The notes beneath the pieces were generated by a model. It had not been told where the DNA came from, did not search any database, and worked only from the letters and a program-made list of their open reading frames with translations. A stretch of DNA of 13,952 nucleotides, taken from the NCBI GenBank assembly GCA_937893815.1, contig CALCSH010000221.1:1-13952 (forward strand), read 5' to 3'. Below, in pieces: positions 6,729 to 13,952 of the stretch. Each line of letters starts with the position of its first letter. Position 1 is the stretch's first letter. The stretch comes from an uncultured Anaerolineae bacterium. Lineage in GTDB: Bacteria; Chloroflexota; Anaerolineae; Anaerolineales; UBA11858. The position numbers and the translations under genes were made by a program.

Positions 6729-7234
6729 AAGGAAACCGCCGCACCAGCCTGAGGATGGATGTACATCAGGAATTAAAACACCGCGGTGAACGCTGTCAAT
6801 GCGTGCGCTGCCGCGAGGTACGCGGGCAGGATGTTCAACGCGCGGCTCTACGGATGGATGATCTGGTCTATACGGCGGATTTCGCCGAGGAGCATTTTCT
6901 CTCCTATATAACCCCGGACGATAAGCTGGCCGGTTTCCTGCGGCTTTCCTTGCCGCAACCCAACGCGCCTGCCACCGACCTGAGCGATCTGGAAAACGCC
7001 GCCATCATCCGCGAAGTGCATGTCTATGGACAATCGCTGCGAATGGGGCAAGATCACGATGGTGCTGCTCAACACAGCGGCCTGGGTACGGAACTACTCG
7101 ATGAAGCTGCGAAAATTGCTCACGAGCATGGTTTCCAGCAACTGGCGGTTATTGCTGCCATTGGAACACGTCAGTATTACTTGAAACGCGGCTTCCAGCG
7201 GGGAGAACTCTATTTAATCCAGTATTTTCGCTAA
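6689..7234 (+). CDS. elp3: Acetyltransferase (KAT/GNAT) half of Elp3, shifted frame
   Basis: This frame resumes Elp3 at Asn-Arg-Ile-Ile (6689) and runs to the TAA at 7232-7234. CQCVRCREVRG, about 20-30 residues after the ATG at 6755, is the zinc-binding linker of Elp3. EVHVYGQ precedes the GNAT core; QHSGLGTELL is the acetyl-CoA pyrophosphate-binding motif; GTRQYYLKRGF matches the GTRxYYxKxGy signature that ends the domain, with the paired tyrosines kept. As a separate protein it would start at ATG 6755 (159 residues), but the GAGG there directly abuts the ATG and no properly spaced Shine-Dalgarno exists, so independent expression is doubtful. The histidine kinase gene starts six bases after its stop. 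Confidence 0.82.
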   Translation, partial: NRIIRDIPSTNVVEGNRRTSLRMDVHQELKHRGERCQCVRCREVRGQDVQRAALRMDDLVYTADFAEEHFLSYITPDDKLAGFLRLSLPQPNAPATDLSDLENAAIIREVHVYGQSLRMGQDHDGAAQHSGLGTELLDEAAKIAHEHGFQQLAVIAAIGTRQYYLKRGFQRGELYLIQYFR

Positions 7235-7240
7235 CCATCC

Positions 7241-10200
7241 ATGAACAAAGAATTATCTCTTCTTATCCTCGAAAATTCAGAATTTGATGCTGAATTGCTA
7301 ATCTATGCCATCGAAATGGGTAGCTATATCGTGGACTGGCAGCGCATCGAAACAAAGACAGCTTTTGAACAAGCGCTCAAGGAGCGTCAGTGGGATCTCA
7401 TTATTGTAAATTACATGATCCCCGAATATTCGGGCATTACAGCTCTCAAATTAATCAACCAAAAATACCCGGACACGCCCGCACTGATGATCTCCGACTC
7501 GATGGGCGAAGATCACGCCGTAGAAGCCATGCGTTCCGGAGCGAACGATTACTTTGTCAAAGGGAATTACTCACGGCTGGTACCAGCCATCACGCGCGAA
7601 TTGCGCGAAGCCAGGAGCAGACGTGCTAAAAAAGATGTCGATGCCGCCTTGCACGAAAGTGAAGAACAATATCGTACGCTGATTGAAAAAACCCCAATTG
7701 CTACAGCGGTATATCGAGAAGAGGGCATTTTATATATCAACCCGGCTTGCCAGAAATTACTGGGTGCTGAAAAACTCGAAGATGTTATTCAGCTCTCTCC
7801 ACTCGATTTTGTACATCAAGATGATAAATCGATGGTTCGAGCGCGCGCCATGCAAGCCTGGCACGAATTCCTACCCCCGCAAGAGCAACGCATCGTGCGC
7901 CTGGATGGCGAAATCATCGAGGTGGAGGTCGTCTCCGGGCCGATACTGTATCAGGGGAAAAAGGCGGTCATTGTCACTTTGCTCGACATCAGTGAGCGTA
8001 ACCGATCGCGCGAAATTATTCGGCGCCGGGCCATGCAATTGCGTGTGGCCGCCGAAGTCGCGCGTGATGCTACCGCTGCCCGCGAGGTGGAAGAACTGCT
8101 CAATCGATCTGCCCTACTCATTCAAGAACGATTTAACTTTTATCATGCAGGCATTTTCTTGATTGATGCACAAAGAAAATACGCCTATTTAGCCGCATCA
8201 CCGGGCGAGGCGGGCCGTAAATTACTCGAACAAGGGCATCAATTGGCCGTGGGGAAAGTGGGAATCGTCGGGCATGTTGCCGGTACTGGCAAATCGCGGA
8301 TTGCATTGGATGTTGGTGAAGATGCCATCCACTTCAAGCAACCCTTGCTCCCGGATACCCGCTCAGAGATGGCGCTGCCCCTAAAAGTCGATGGCCGTGT
8401 GATCGGGGTTCTGGATGTGCAAAGCCAGCAGGAAGCAGCCTTCGATGATGAAGATGTTCAAATGCTGCAAATTATGGCCGACCAGTTAGCCGTTGCCATC
8501 GATAAGGCCAATCTATTCAGCGAAGCCCAGCGCAGAGCGCACGAATTATCAGTGCTTTACGACACAGCACTGGCAACTTCGAGTGAACTTGATGAAAATA
8601 TTCTGTTTCAACGGCTCTACGAGCAGGTAGATAAATTCCTCAAGCCCGATTCTTTTTTGATTGCCATTTATGATGATTTAAACCAGGAATTTGAGATCCG
8701 TTTCGCAATGGAAATCGGATCGGAAATGAAAGCTTTTCTCAATCGGCGCTTTCCAATCGATAACGGCGGCCTGACCGGATGGGTTATCCGCAATCGCAAA
8801 TCGCTATACATGAACGATATTACCCAAGGCGATTTACCGGATACACCGATCCCAGCGTATCAAGATTGGCAAAATACACATAGTTGGCTGGGCATTCCGT
8901 TGATTGTGAAAGATCGAATTCTTGGTGTACTATCGATTCAATCGTTTTTGTCCAACGCGTTCAGCGAGGAACAAAAAAAGTTCCTTGAAACGCTGACCAA
9001 CCAGGCAGCAATTGCACTCGATAATGCTAATTTATTCGAAACAATCGACAAACGTGCTGCAGAACTGGAAACGGAACGGCGACACCTTTCGCTGCTCTAT
9101 GAGGTTGGGAAAGTGCTCACGAGCAGTCTGGACCCTGATGAAATTCTTGAGCAAGCGGCCATCCTCACCTGCACGGCCATCGATGGCATGAACAGCATTG
9201 CCTTCTATTTTGATCAGAGCACGCAATCTCTTTTTCCAACTGCGATATATGACCACGAAAAGAAAACCTTGCTCAAAGAAATCTCCAACTTACCTATCGG
9301 TGAGGGGTTGGCGGGGTGGGTCGCGCGCGAACAACGGTCGGCGATTGTTCCGGATGTTCGCAAAGATCAACGTTGGCGCTCCGTCTTCGAGAGCAGTGCC
9401 AATGTGCGAGCAGCTATATCCGCGCCCATATTCGATGGCAAGAAAGTGCTGGGAACATTGTCGGTCCACCATCGCCAGGTCAACGCGTTTAGCGAAGATC
9501 ATCGCAATTTACTGGATGCGATTTGCCAGCAAGTTACGCTGGCGCTCAGCAATGCGCGACGTTATCAGGAAATCAACCGCCTGGTTGACCGCCTGGGCGC
9601 GCAGCAATACCGCCTGGAGAGCATCATCAAAGAATTACCGATTGGGGTCGTCCTTCTGGATGAGAGAAAACACATATTAAGTGCAAACACATTGGGGCAA
9701 GAGTATCTCGAACTACTGGCGCCAGATCAAACGGAAACCGAAATCTACTCGATCGGATCTTACCCGATCACACAACTTCTCAGTTTTCAGGATGATTTAT
9801 TGCCGTTTGAAATCGCGACAGAAGAATCGCCCGCGAGACGCTTTGAAGTTCAGGCCCGCATAGTCATTGGCGGCACGACCCAAGAATTTTTACTCACTAT
9901 ACGCGATGTTACCCGTGAGCGAGAAATTCAGGAGCGCATTCACATGCAAGAACGCTTGGCCACGGTCGGCCAACTTGCGGCAGGAATTGCGCACGATTTC
10001 AACAATATTATGGCAGCCATTGTGATCTATGCCGACCTGCTGCGCACGGATATAACGCTCTCTTCCAACAGCCGCGAACACCTGGGAATCATCCAACAGC
10101 AGGTACAACGCGCATCCAGCCTGATTCGCCAGATTCTTGATTTCAGCCGCCGCTCGGTGATTGATCCCACCGAAATGGAATTACTGCCATTTCTCAAGGA

Positions 10201-11074
10201 AATCGAAAAACTACTCATCCGCATGCTGCCCGAAACAATTCAGACTACGTTGGTCTACGAGCCGGGCGCCTACAGGATTTTTGCGGACCCCACGCGGTTT
10301 CAGCAGGTTGTGATGAATTTAGCCGTCAACGCGCGCGATGCGATGCCCAATGGCGGCACCCTGCGCTTTGAACTGGATCACTTTCAACAAAATCCAGATG
10401 AACAGAATCTCAATAGTTTCCCCCCGCCCGGGAATTGGATTCGCCTGTCCACCCAGGATAGCGGCATGGGGATCCATCCAACCGATTTGCCACATATTTT
10501 TGAACCGTTCTTCACCACGAAAGATGTTGGTAAGGGCACGGGGCTAGGTCTGGCCCAGGTATATGGTATTGTGAAGCAACATGGCGGGTATATCGATGTT
10601 TCCAGTCAGATCAACCACGGGACAACTTTTTATATATTTTTACCCCAACTGGTTGAAGATATCGAAGTCGCTGCGGATGATGTTATCCCCCACATATTTG
10701 ATGGCGCCGGAAAAGCTGTTTTATTAGTTGAAGATGACGCCGCTACTCGCTCGGCGGTACAGGCCATGCTGGAAGCCTGTAAATTCGATGTGCTCACCGC
10801 GATCAATGGTCTGGATGCCGTCAAAAAACTGGAAGAGACTCGTCAATCGATCGATCTCATCATCAGTGATGTGGTGATGCCGGGTATGGGTGGGGTGGGA
10901 TTATTTGAATTCGTTGGCGATCATTACCCGGATATGAAAATGCTATTCATCACAGGCCATCCTCTTGAAGGCAAAGCACACGATTTGCTCTCTCGATCTG
11001 ATGTCGCCTGGCTTCAAAAGCCCTTCTCCATGCAAGATTTTCAAAACGTTCTGAGTGATATGCTCACGGTTTGA
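7241..11074 (+). CDS. Hybrid sensor histidine kinase: REC-PAS-GAF-GAF-GAF-PAS-HisKA-HATPase-REC
   Basis: 1277 residues, no membrane segments, so a cytoplasmic sensor. Approximate layout: degenerate receiver 5-125; PAS 140-258 ending LLDISERNRSREI; GAF domains 277-425, 433-600 and 614-775, separated by helical linkers; PAS 791-898 ending IRDVTREREIQER; HisKA around 905-970 with phospho-acceptor His918 in GIAHDFNN; HATPase about 1013-1135 with NLAVNARDAMPNGG (N box), DSGMGI (G1) and GKGTGLGL (G2); C-terminal receiver 1161-1277 with VLLVEDD, Asp1210 in IISDVVMP and the lysine in QKPF. Phosphate would pass from His918 to Asp1210. The first receiver has Asn57 in place of the phospho-acceptor Asp and Asn12 in the acidic pair, so it is probably non-phosphorylatable. 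The start is six bases after the elp3 stop with no Shine-Dalgarno. No output domain or partner regulator is encoded next to it; signal unknown. Confidence 0.93.
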   Translation: MNKELSLLILENSEFDAELLIYAIEMGSYIVDWQRIETKTAFEQALKERQWDLIIVNYMIPEYSGITALKLINQKYPDTPALMISDSMGEDHAVEAMRSGANDYFVKGNYSRLVPAITRELREARSRRAKKDVDAALHESEEQYRTLIEKTPIATAVYREEGILYINPACQKLLGAEKLEDVIQLSPLDFVHQDDKSMVRARAMQAWHEFLPPQEQRIVRLDGEIIEVEVVSGPILYQGKKAVIVTLLDISERNRSREIIRRRAMQLRVAAEVARDATAAREVEELLNRSALLIQERFNFYHAGIFLIDAQRKYAYLAASPGEAGRKLLEQGHQLAVGKVGIVGHVAGTGKSRIALDVGEDAIHFKQPLLPDTRSEMALPLKVDGRVIGVLDVQSQQEAAFDDEDVQMLQIMADQLAVAIDKANLFSEAQRRAHELSVLYDTALATSSELDENILFQRLYEQVDKFLKPDSFLIAIYDDLNQEFEIRFAMEIGSEMKAFLNRRFPIDNGGLTGWVIRNRKSLYMNDITQGDLPDTPIPAYQDWQNTHSWLGIPLIVKDRILGVLSIQSFLSNAFSEEQKKFLETLTNQAAIALDNANLFETIDKRAAELETERRHLSLLYEVGKVLTSSLDPDEILEQAAILTCTAIDGMNSIAFYFDQSTQSLFPTAIYDHEKKTLLKEISNLPIGEGLAGWVAREQRSAIVPDVRKDQRWRSVFESSANVRAAISAPIFDGKKVLGTLSVHHRQVNAFSEDHRNLLDAICQQVTLALSNARRYQEINRLVDRLGAQQYRLESIIKELPIGVVLLDERKHILSANTLGQEYLELLAPDQTETEIYSIGSYPITQLLSFQDDLLPFEIATEESPARRFEVQARIVIGGTTQEFLLTIRDVTREREIQERIHMQERLATVGQLAAGIAHDFNNIMAAIVIYADLLRTDITLSSNSREHLGIIQQQVQRASSLIRQILDFSRRSVIDPTEMELLPFLKEIEKLLIRMLPETIQTTLVYEPGAYRIFADPTRFQQVVMNLAVNARDAMPNGGTLRFELDHFQQNPDEQNLNSFPPPGNWIRLSTQDSGMGIHPTDLPHIFEPFFTTKDVGKGTGLGLAQVYGIVKQHGGYIDVSSQINHGTTFYIFLPQLVEDIEVAADDVIPHIFDGAGKAVLLVEDDAATRSAVQAMLEACKFDVLTAINGLDAVKKLEETRQSIDLIISDVVMPGMGGVGLFEFVGDHYPDMKMLFITGHPLEGKAHDLLSRSDVAWLQKPFSMQDFQNVLSDMLTV

Positions 11075-11075
11075 A

Positions 11076-11107
11076 AAGAAGGTGTGCGGAGGTCCGCACA
11101 CCTTCTT
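11076..11107. terminator. Perfect 14-bp hairpin between convergent genes, candidate bidirectional terminator
   Basis: Positions 11076-11089 pair perfectly with 11094-11107 around an AGGT loop; arms start AAGAAGGTGTG and end CACACCTTCTT. It begins one base after the kinase stop and lies 28 bases beyond the stop of the opposite gene. The T-rich tail is weak on + (CTTCTTC) and better on - (CTTCTTTTC), so read-through on + is possible. A weaker six-pair hairpin, AAATCC/GGATTT, lies at 11114-11129. Confidence 0.65.
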
Positions 11108-11134
11108 CATGCAAAATCCCGTTGGATTTCTCAG

Positions 11135-13054
11135 CTAAAAAGACAGCAACGCCCCCAATATACTACCCACCACTTGTAGAGCAAATAATCCCCCCAAGAT
11201 ATAGAGAATGATTCGCCCTGTGGAAAGTTCACGCGGCATGGGAATTTCTTCACCTTCAGCTAAATGGCGAAGAACTCTCACCGTTTGCTGAACTACGCGG
11301 GATGAATCTTGCCCGCTTCCCATTACAAAATGCCATTTTGGGGCAGGCGTTGGCAAGACAACTCGCTGGCCTTGAAAATCATTCAGCCACAAACGCAGAG
11401 CCTCGGAAGGAGAGGCACCGAGATGTCCGGGCAAAACAACAGCACCTGCAGATGAGAATGTTTCATCAGGCGCGCCCTGTTCCGGAAGAAATACGGCAAC
11501 CGGTAGTGCAGGCATATTGCGTTGCAAAGCCTGTTGAATGGATTCTGAAAATGCACCGCTTTCATCCGCGATCATCAAAACCGGGAAGTGGGCATGACGC
11601 TCTGCAAGGCTGCGCTCCGCCAAACGCGCATCCCGGCGCAGTAACATCCAGTGGTACGCCAACAAACCTGTAAAGAGGAGCAATAGTTCAATCAGGCCTA
11701 GCGCTGTATGTGCTAATCCATCCGTTGGCTCACCGAGTAGCGCCTTCAAAAGCTCATATACCAGCCCGCCACCAGCAGCCATGATACCAATTACGCCTGC
11801 AAATAGCGCCAAATAAAGGTAGATTTTGCGCACAATCGAGCGCCGGGCGTGATCTCCGGCTTCGTTATCCTGGGTGGATTCGAGTGACACTTGACGCCAA
11901 TTCAACAACCATAGCGGCACACCCACTAGTAACGTGGCAAGCGCCGCTGCAATACGTTCACGTGAAAGTTCACCGATAACAAAGCTCTCAAAAACGCTAT
12001 CGATGATGAAAGCCAGCAGCATGTGCAGGCCGATAACTGTAGCCCCCAACCCGAAGAAGGACAGAATATAGGCATAGGTGCGGCGCAGACTCGCCCGGCG
12101 AGGGGATTCGGGAAGGATGGCAATATCCGCCTTGAGGGAGCGACCGTAATACAGCCACACGCTTCCCCAGGCAATCAGATTCGCCAACGGGATGCTGCTT
12201 GCATCCATAAAGGCGGCTCCCGTGTAGGATTCGCCCAACAGTGCCCGTATCAGTGTGTTGAGCACCATCCCCAACGGGATGATCACGCCGCCCACGCCGA
12301 TCAGACTCAACGCATAGAGAATGCCCATACGCAAGTATGAATATTGCTCTTCAGGCTGCATCAACGATTTCCGTATCACTTGCCAGCTCAATGCCCAAAG
12401 CGGAATCCCCATTAAGAGGAGCGTGATTCCATTTATCAGACGCTCGTGCAAATTGCTGCCAAGTACCTCGCTTACGATAAAAATAAACAACCCAATTTGG
12501 ATTATGCCGCCGATGACGAGCGCCAGACTGTACAAACCCCAAAGATAGCGATAAAGGCGACGCGTTTCGGGAAAGGCGTTCTCGGAAGGTTTATTCTGCC
12601 AGTTTTGGCGGGTGATATTAAAAATATAGGCGGCAACCAGGGCATTGACGAGCATGGCAATTAAATTATCGACCCAATTTTGTGTGCCTCCAAAAATCGC
12701 TCGATTGACTGGAATTTGAACCATGCTCAGACCGATGCGATTGAGCAACGCCAGGCCATTTTGTACCACTGGAATAAGGGTGCCCAACAGAGCGCCATAC
12801 AAGAACCAGGCCCGAATGCGACTGGAATATTCTAAGTCGTCGGCAGCCGCACCGCGTTGAGCAGGAATCCAGTGCGACAGAAAAACCGGAATCCCAACAA
12901 AGATGAGTGACAACGCTCCGGCCAGTTGACTTGCCGAACTTCCGATGATTTCCCCGGAAAAAGTAGTCCGCACCAACTGAATCAGCCCCCAGATCATCAC
13001 TTCCAGGCTGATGAATGCGACAAGATAGCGGTATAAACGACGGATGGTTTGCAT
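11135..13054 (-). CDS. Multi-pass membrane protein with three tandem DUF5671-like repeats and a C-terminal soluble domain
   Basis: 639 residues, inner-membrane. Three repeats of about 150 residues begin at 5 (RRLYRYLVAFISL), 165 (RRLYRYLWGLYSL) and 324 (RRTYAYILSFFGL). Each first half ends in a GIP-W---W type motif (GIPVFLSHW 54-62, GIPLWALSW 216-224, GVPLWLLNW 378-386). Second halves also match: LYALSLIGVGGVIIPLGMV...LLGE at 246-274 resembles LYLALFAGVIGIMAAGGGLV...LLGE at 413-441. Roughly four membrane segments per repeat give about twelve, plus a final one at 613-637. Residues about 488-605 form a soluble alpha/beta region (VLMIADESG, AGAVVLPGHLG, QRVVLPTPAP) I do not recognise. DUF5671 has no known function. 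Start well supported: GGAGA at 13061-13065 on the - strand, six bases before the ATG. The upstream gene stops 15 bases away, so an operon is likely. Confidence 0.78.
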   Translation of the reverse strand: MQTIRRLYRYLVAFISLEVMIWGLIQLVRTTFSGEIIGSSASQLAGALSLIFVGIPVFLSHWIPAQRGAAADDLEYSSRIRAWFLYGALLGTLIPVVQNGLALLNRIGLSMVQIPVNRAIFGGTQNWVDNLIAMLVNALVAAYIFNITRQNWQNKPSENAFPETRRLYRYLWGLYSLALVIGGIIQIGLFIFIVSEVLGSNLHERLINGITLLLMGIPLWALSWQVIRKSLMQPEEQYSYLRMGILYALSLIGVGGVIIPLGMVLNTLIRALLGESYTGAAFMDASSIPLANLIAWGSVWLYYGRSLKADIAILPESPRRASLRRTYAYILSFFGLGATVIGLHMLLAFIIDSVFESFVIGELSRERIAAALATLLVGVPLWLLNWRQVSLESTQDNEAGDHARRSIVRKIYLYLALFAGVIGIMAAGGGLVYELLKALLGEPTDGLAHTALGLIELLLLFTGLLAYHWMLLRRDARLAERSLAERHAHFPVLMIADESGAFSESIQQALQRNMPALPVAVFLPEQGAPDETFSSAGAVVLPGHLGASPSEALRLWLNDFQGQRVVLPTPAPKWHFVMGSGQDSSRVVQQTVRVLRHLAEGEEIPMPRELSTGRIILYILGGLFALQVVGSILGALLSF

Positions 13055-13069
13055 AATTTTTCTCCAGAT

Positions 13070-13540
13070 TTACGATTGAGTATCCTGATACCAATCCCAG
13101 CCCCAATACGGGGAGGGTATGGAAGTAATTTTCCATTCGCCATCTTGCAGGCTCAACCAGGCATCGTTGTTCTCATTCCAGGCGCTATCAAACGGAGCTG
13201 TTCCTCCGTGGATAATCGTCAGGCGTACAATGGCTTCGCCATCATGAATATCCACCGCGCCAATTTGCAAGCCAGCACTATTCATTTCCCATCCAGAAGA
13301 AATAAAATTCTGGCGGAATTCTGTAAACGTTGGCTTGTAGTCTGCATCCTGTAAGTAGGTATAGGCGCGCTCATAGTCTTGCTTGTTAAGCGCCAAGACA
13401 TAGTTACGCACAACTCCTTCGGGTGTATCTTCCGGGCCATATTTCTGCTCCCCACCACGCATAAAGAAAAGTCCCAACGAGACGATAACAAGTAAAACAA
13501 TTACCCCTAAAATGCCGAATAGCACGCGGTCTTGTTTCAT
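13070..13540 (-). CDS. Single-pass membrane-anchored protein with a predicted NTF2-like extracytoplasmic domain
   Basis: 156 residues from the ATG at 13540. A Met nine codons upstream (13567) is open too, but GGAG at 13547-13550 lies six bases from the 13540 ATG and decides for it. After MKQDR comes one hydrophobic segment (about 6-27, VLFGILGVIVLLVIVSLGLFFM) without a lipobox, so an N-terminal anchor with the rest outside is likely. The outer part reads GVVRNYVLALNKQDYERAYTYLQD then EFRQNFISSGW and ends with WLSLQDGEWKITSIPSPYWGWDW; a helix pair followed by strands ending in a 'dGeWKI' strand is the shape of NTF2-like DUF4878-type domains. No catalytic residues can be named. It is 15 bases upstream of the DUF5671-like gene on the same strand. 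The fold call is inference. Confidence 0.7.
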   Translation of the reverse strand: MKQDRVLFGILGVIVLLVIVSLGLFFMRGGEQKYGPEDTPEGVVRNYVLALNKQDYERAYTYLQDADYKPTFTEFRQNFISSGWEMNSAGLQIGAVDIHDGEAIVRLTIIHGGTAPFDSAWNENNDAWLSLQDGEWKITSIPSPYWGWDWYQDTQS

Positions 13541-13545
13541 TTTGG

Positions 13546-13575
13546 ACTCCTTAAACGAAAACTCCAAAAAGGAGT
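13546..13575 (-). promoter_or_regulatory. Small hairpin overlapping the leader of the membrane-anchored protein
   Basis: On the - strand ACTCC and GGAGT (13575-13571 and 13565-13561) form a five-pair hairpin with a TTTTT loop, followed by TTTTCGTTT. That could be a weak intrinsic terminator after the small membrane protein. The same ACTCC can instead pair with the GGAGT containing the Shine-Dalgarno at 13546-13550. Confidence 0.3.
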
Positions 13576-13606
13576 ATAAACACTTACGCCCCTTTTGGGT
13601 GATTTC

Positions 13607-13855
13607 TTAGGCGTTGGTGCTACGGGTATATCCCGGTTGGCACCAAATCACTAAAAATGGGCCGATAATCGGTAAAACTAAAGCTACTAGCCCCCAAAAA
13701 GTATAGGCGAAAAGCGATAACTGCCGCCGACGCAGGTAAAACGCCGCCAGTATGGCCATGCTGCAAATACCGATCAACAATAGCCAGTACATGGTGGTTT
13801 GAGAAAGCAACATGAGTAAATTGTAGCCGCTTTTCAGAACCGTTGCAACTGGCAT
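13607..13855 (-). CDS. Small two-TM membrane protein, PLDc_N-like (hypothetical)
   Basis: About 82 residues from the ATG at 13855. The earlier in-frame ATG at 13873 lies inside a strong terminator stem and is unlikely; starts at 13813 or 13792 are also possible, and none has a clear Shine-Dalgarno, so the N-terminus is uncertain. The protein shows one membrane segment (MYWLLLIGICSMAILAAFYL), a positive loop (RRRQLS), then a second segment FAYTFWGLVALVLPIIGPFLVIW. The W-l-----lP-iGp-l-i pattern resembles the short PLDc_N membrane module found in many small bacterial proteins. It precedes two more membrane-protein genes on the same strand. Function unknown; confidence in it being a gene comes from the hydrophobic, patterned sequence only. 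Confidence 0.6.
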   Translation of the reverse strand: MPVATVLKSGYNLLMLLSQTTMYWLLLIGICSMAILAAFYLRRRQLSLFAYTFWGLVALVLPIIGPFLVIWCQPGYTRSTNA

Positions 13856-13860
13856 TAAAT

Positions 13861-13898
13861 AAAAATAGAGCATGATCTAAAACCCATGCTCTATTTTT
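13861..13898 (-). terminator. Strong intrinsic terminator hairpin, A/T-flanked
   Basis: AAAAATAGAGCATG at 13861-13874 pairs perfectly with CATGCTCTATTTTT at 13885-13898 around a ten-base loop. On the - strand the stem runs into TTTTTATTT, a textbook intrinsic terminator for the gene that ends at 13921. The symmetric A/T ends would let it work on + as well. Confidence 0.8.
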
Positions 13899-13920
13899 CA
13901 ATTTGATAATGCGAATTCTT

Positions 13921-13952
13921 TTACAGCCAGCCGCGCAATTCCATTGCTTTTA
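13921..13952 (-). CDS. C-terminal end of an unidentified gene cut by the window edge
   Basis: Reading in from the right edge on the - strand gives KAMELRGWL then TAA (complement at 13921-13923). The frame is open to the edge, and a strong terminator starts 22 bases after the stop, which supports a real gene end. Nine residues are too few to identify the product. Confidence 0.5.
   Translation of the reverse strand, partial: KAMELRGWL

Larger units (their letters stand above)
5634..7234 (+). pseudogene. elp3: Frame-disrupted elp3: tRNA uridine(34) 5-carboxymethyl-forming radical SAM/GNAT enzyme
   Basis: Elp3 uses a radical-SAM domain and a GNAT acetyltransferase domain to attach a carboxymethyl-type group from acetyl-CoA to C5 of wobble uridine in tRNA. 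Joined across one apparent missing base, this locus would encode about 533 residues, a normal bacterial or archaeal Elp3 length. The break lies at about 6687-6691: frame one reads YCRV then TASSAIFLPQTL and a TAG at 6726-6728, while the frame starting at 6689 continues NRIIRDIPSTNVVEGNRRTSLRMDV, exactly the conserved Elp3 linker. One base lost within GTAACCGC (originally perhaps GTAAACCGC) explains it. The site is no slippery heptamer, so programmed -1 shifting is unlikely. Either the gene is freshly inactivated or this is a sequence error; everything else in both halves looks intact. Confidence 0.85.

Noticed and set aside
12666..13136. 156-codon open frame on the - strand overlapping the DUF5671-like and anchored-protein genes
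   Set aside because: It crosses two genes having good ribosome binding sites and reads as a shifted frame of membrane codons.
1..13952. CRISPR array, insertion sequence, tRNA or phage module
   Set aside because: No regularly spaced direct repeats with spacers, no transposase or integrase frame, no recognisable tRNA cloverleaf, and gene order and style are uniform.

Overview
The window reads as bacterial chromosome, with no plasmid, phage, transposase, rRNA, tRNA or CRISPR signal that I can see. Gene density, moderate GC, many sensor-type GAF/PAS domains, a bacterial Elp3 and a DUF5671 membrane protein together suggest a Chloroflexota (Anaerolineae-like) genome. This is an inference from gene content and style, not a search result.

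Region 1 (about 70-3470, + strand) is a tight three-gene run behind a plausible sigma-70-type promoter. It holds a DUF429 (RNase H-fold) protein, a YegS/DagK-type lipid kinase with overlapping ends and its own Shine-Dalgarno, and a large protein resembling the helicase-associated XPB/Ssl2-like family but without an ATPase core. Region 2 (3470-4760) carries a class III adenylate/guanylate cyclase with an N-terminal zinc-ribbon-like sensor. A 9-nt-period repeat lies before it and a very long hairpin lies after it.

Region 3 (4765-7234) is the most interesting part. A SAM-dependent methyltransferase with Trm9/ALKBH8-like features is divergent from elp3, the radical-SAM/GNAT enzyme that builds the cm5U34 family of tRNA wobble modifications. 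The pair suggests a bacterial route from cm5U34 to its methyl ester (mcm5U34). The elp3 reading frame is broken by an apparent one-base deletion near 6689, which separates the radical-SAM half from the acetyltransferase half. The 101-bp divergent spacer is largely filled by a 25-bp-stem palindrome.

Region 4 (7241-11074) is a 1277-residue hybrid histidine kinase: receiver, PAS, three GAFs, PAS, HisKA, HATPase, receiver. Its N-terminal receiver has lost the phospho-acceptor Asp (Asn57), while the C-terminal receiver keeps it.

Region 5 (11135-13873, - strand) is a probable three-gene membrane-protein run: a small 2-TM protein, a single-TM anchored protein with an NTF2-like look, and a 639-residue protein with three tandem DUF5671-like repeats plus a C-terminal soluble domain. 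The right edge holds a strong terminator hairpin and the last codons of another - strand gene. Strong hairpins sit in both convergent junctions and in the elp3/methyltransferase divergent spacer.
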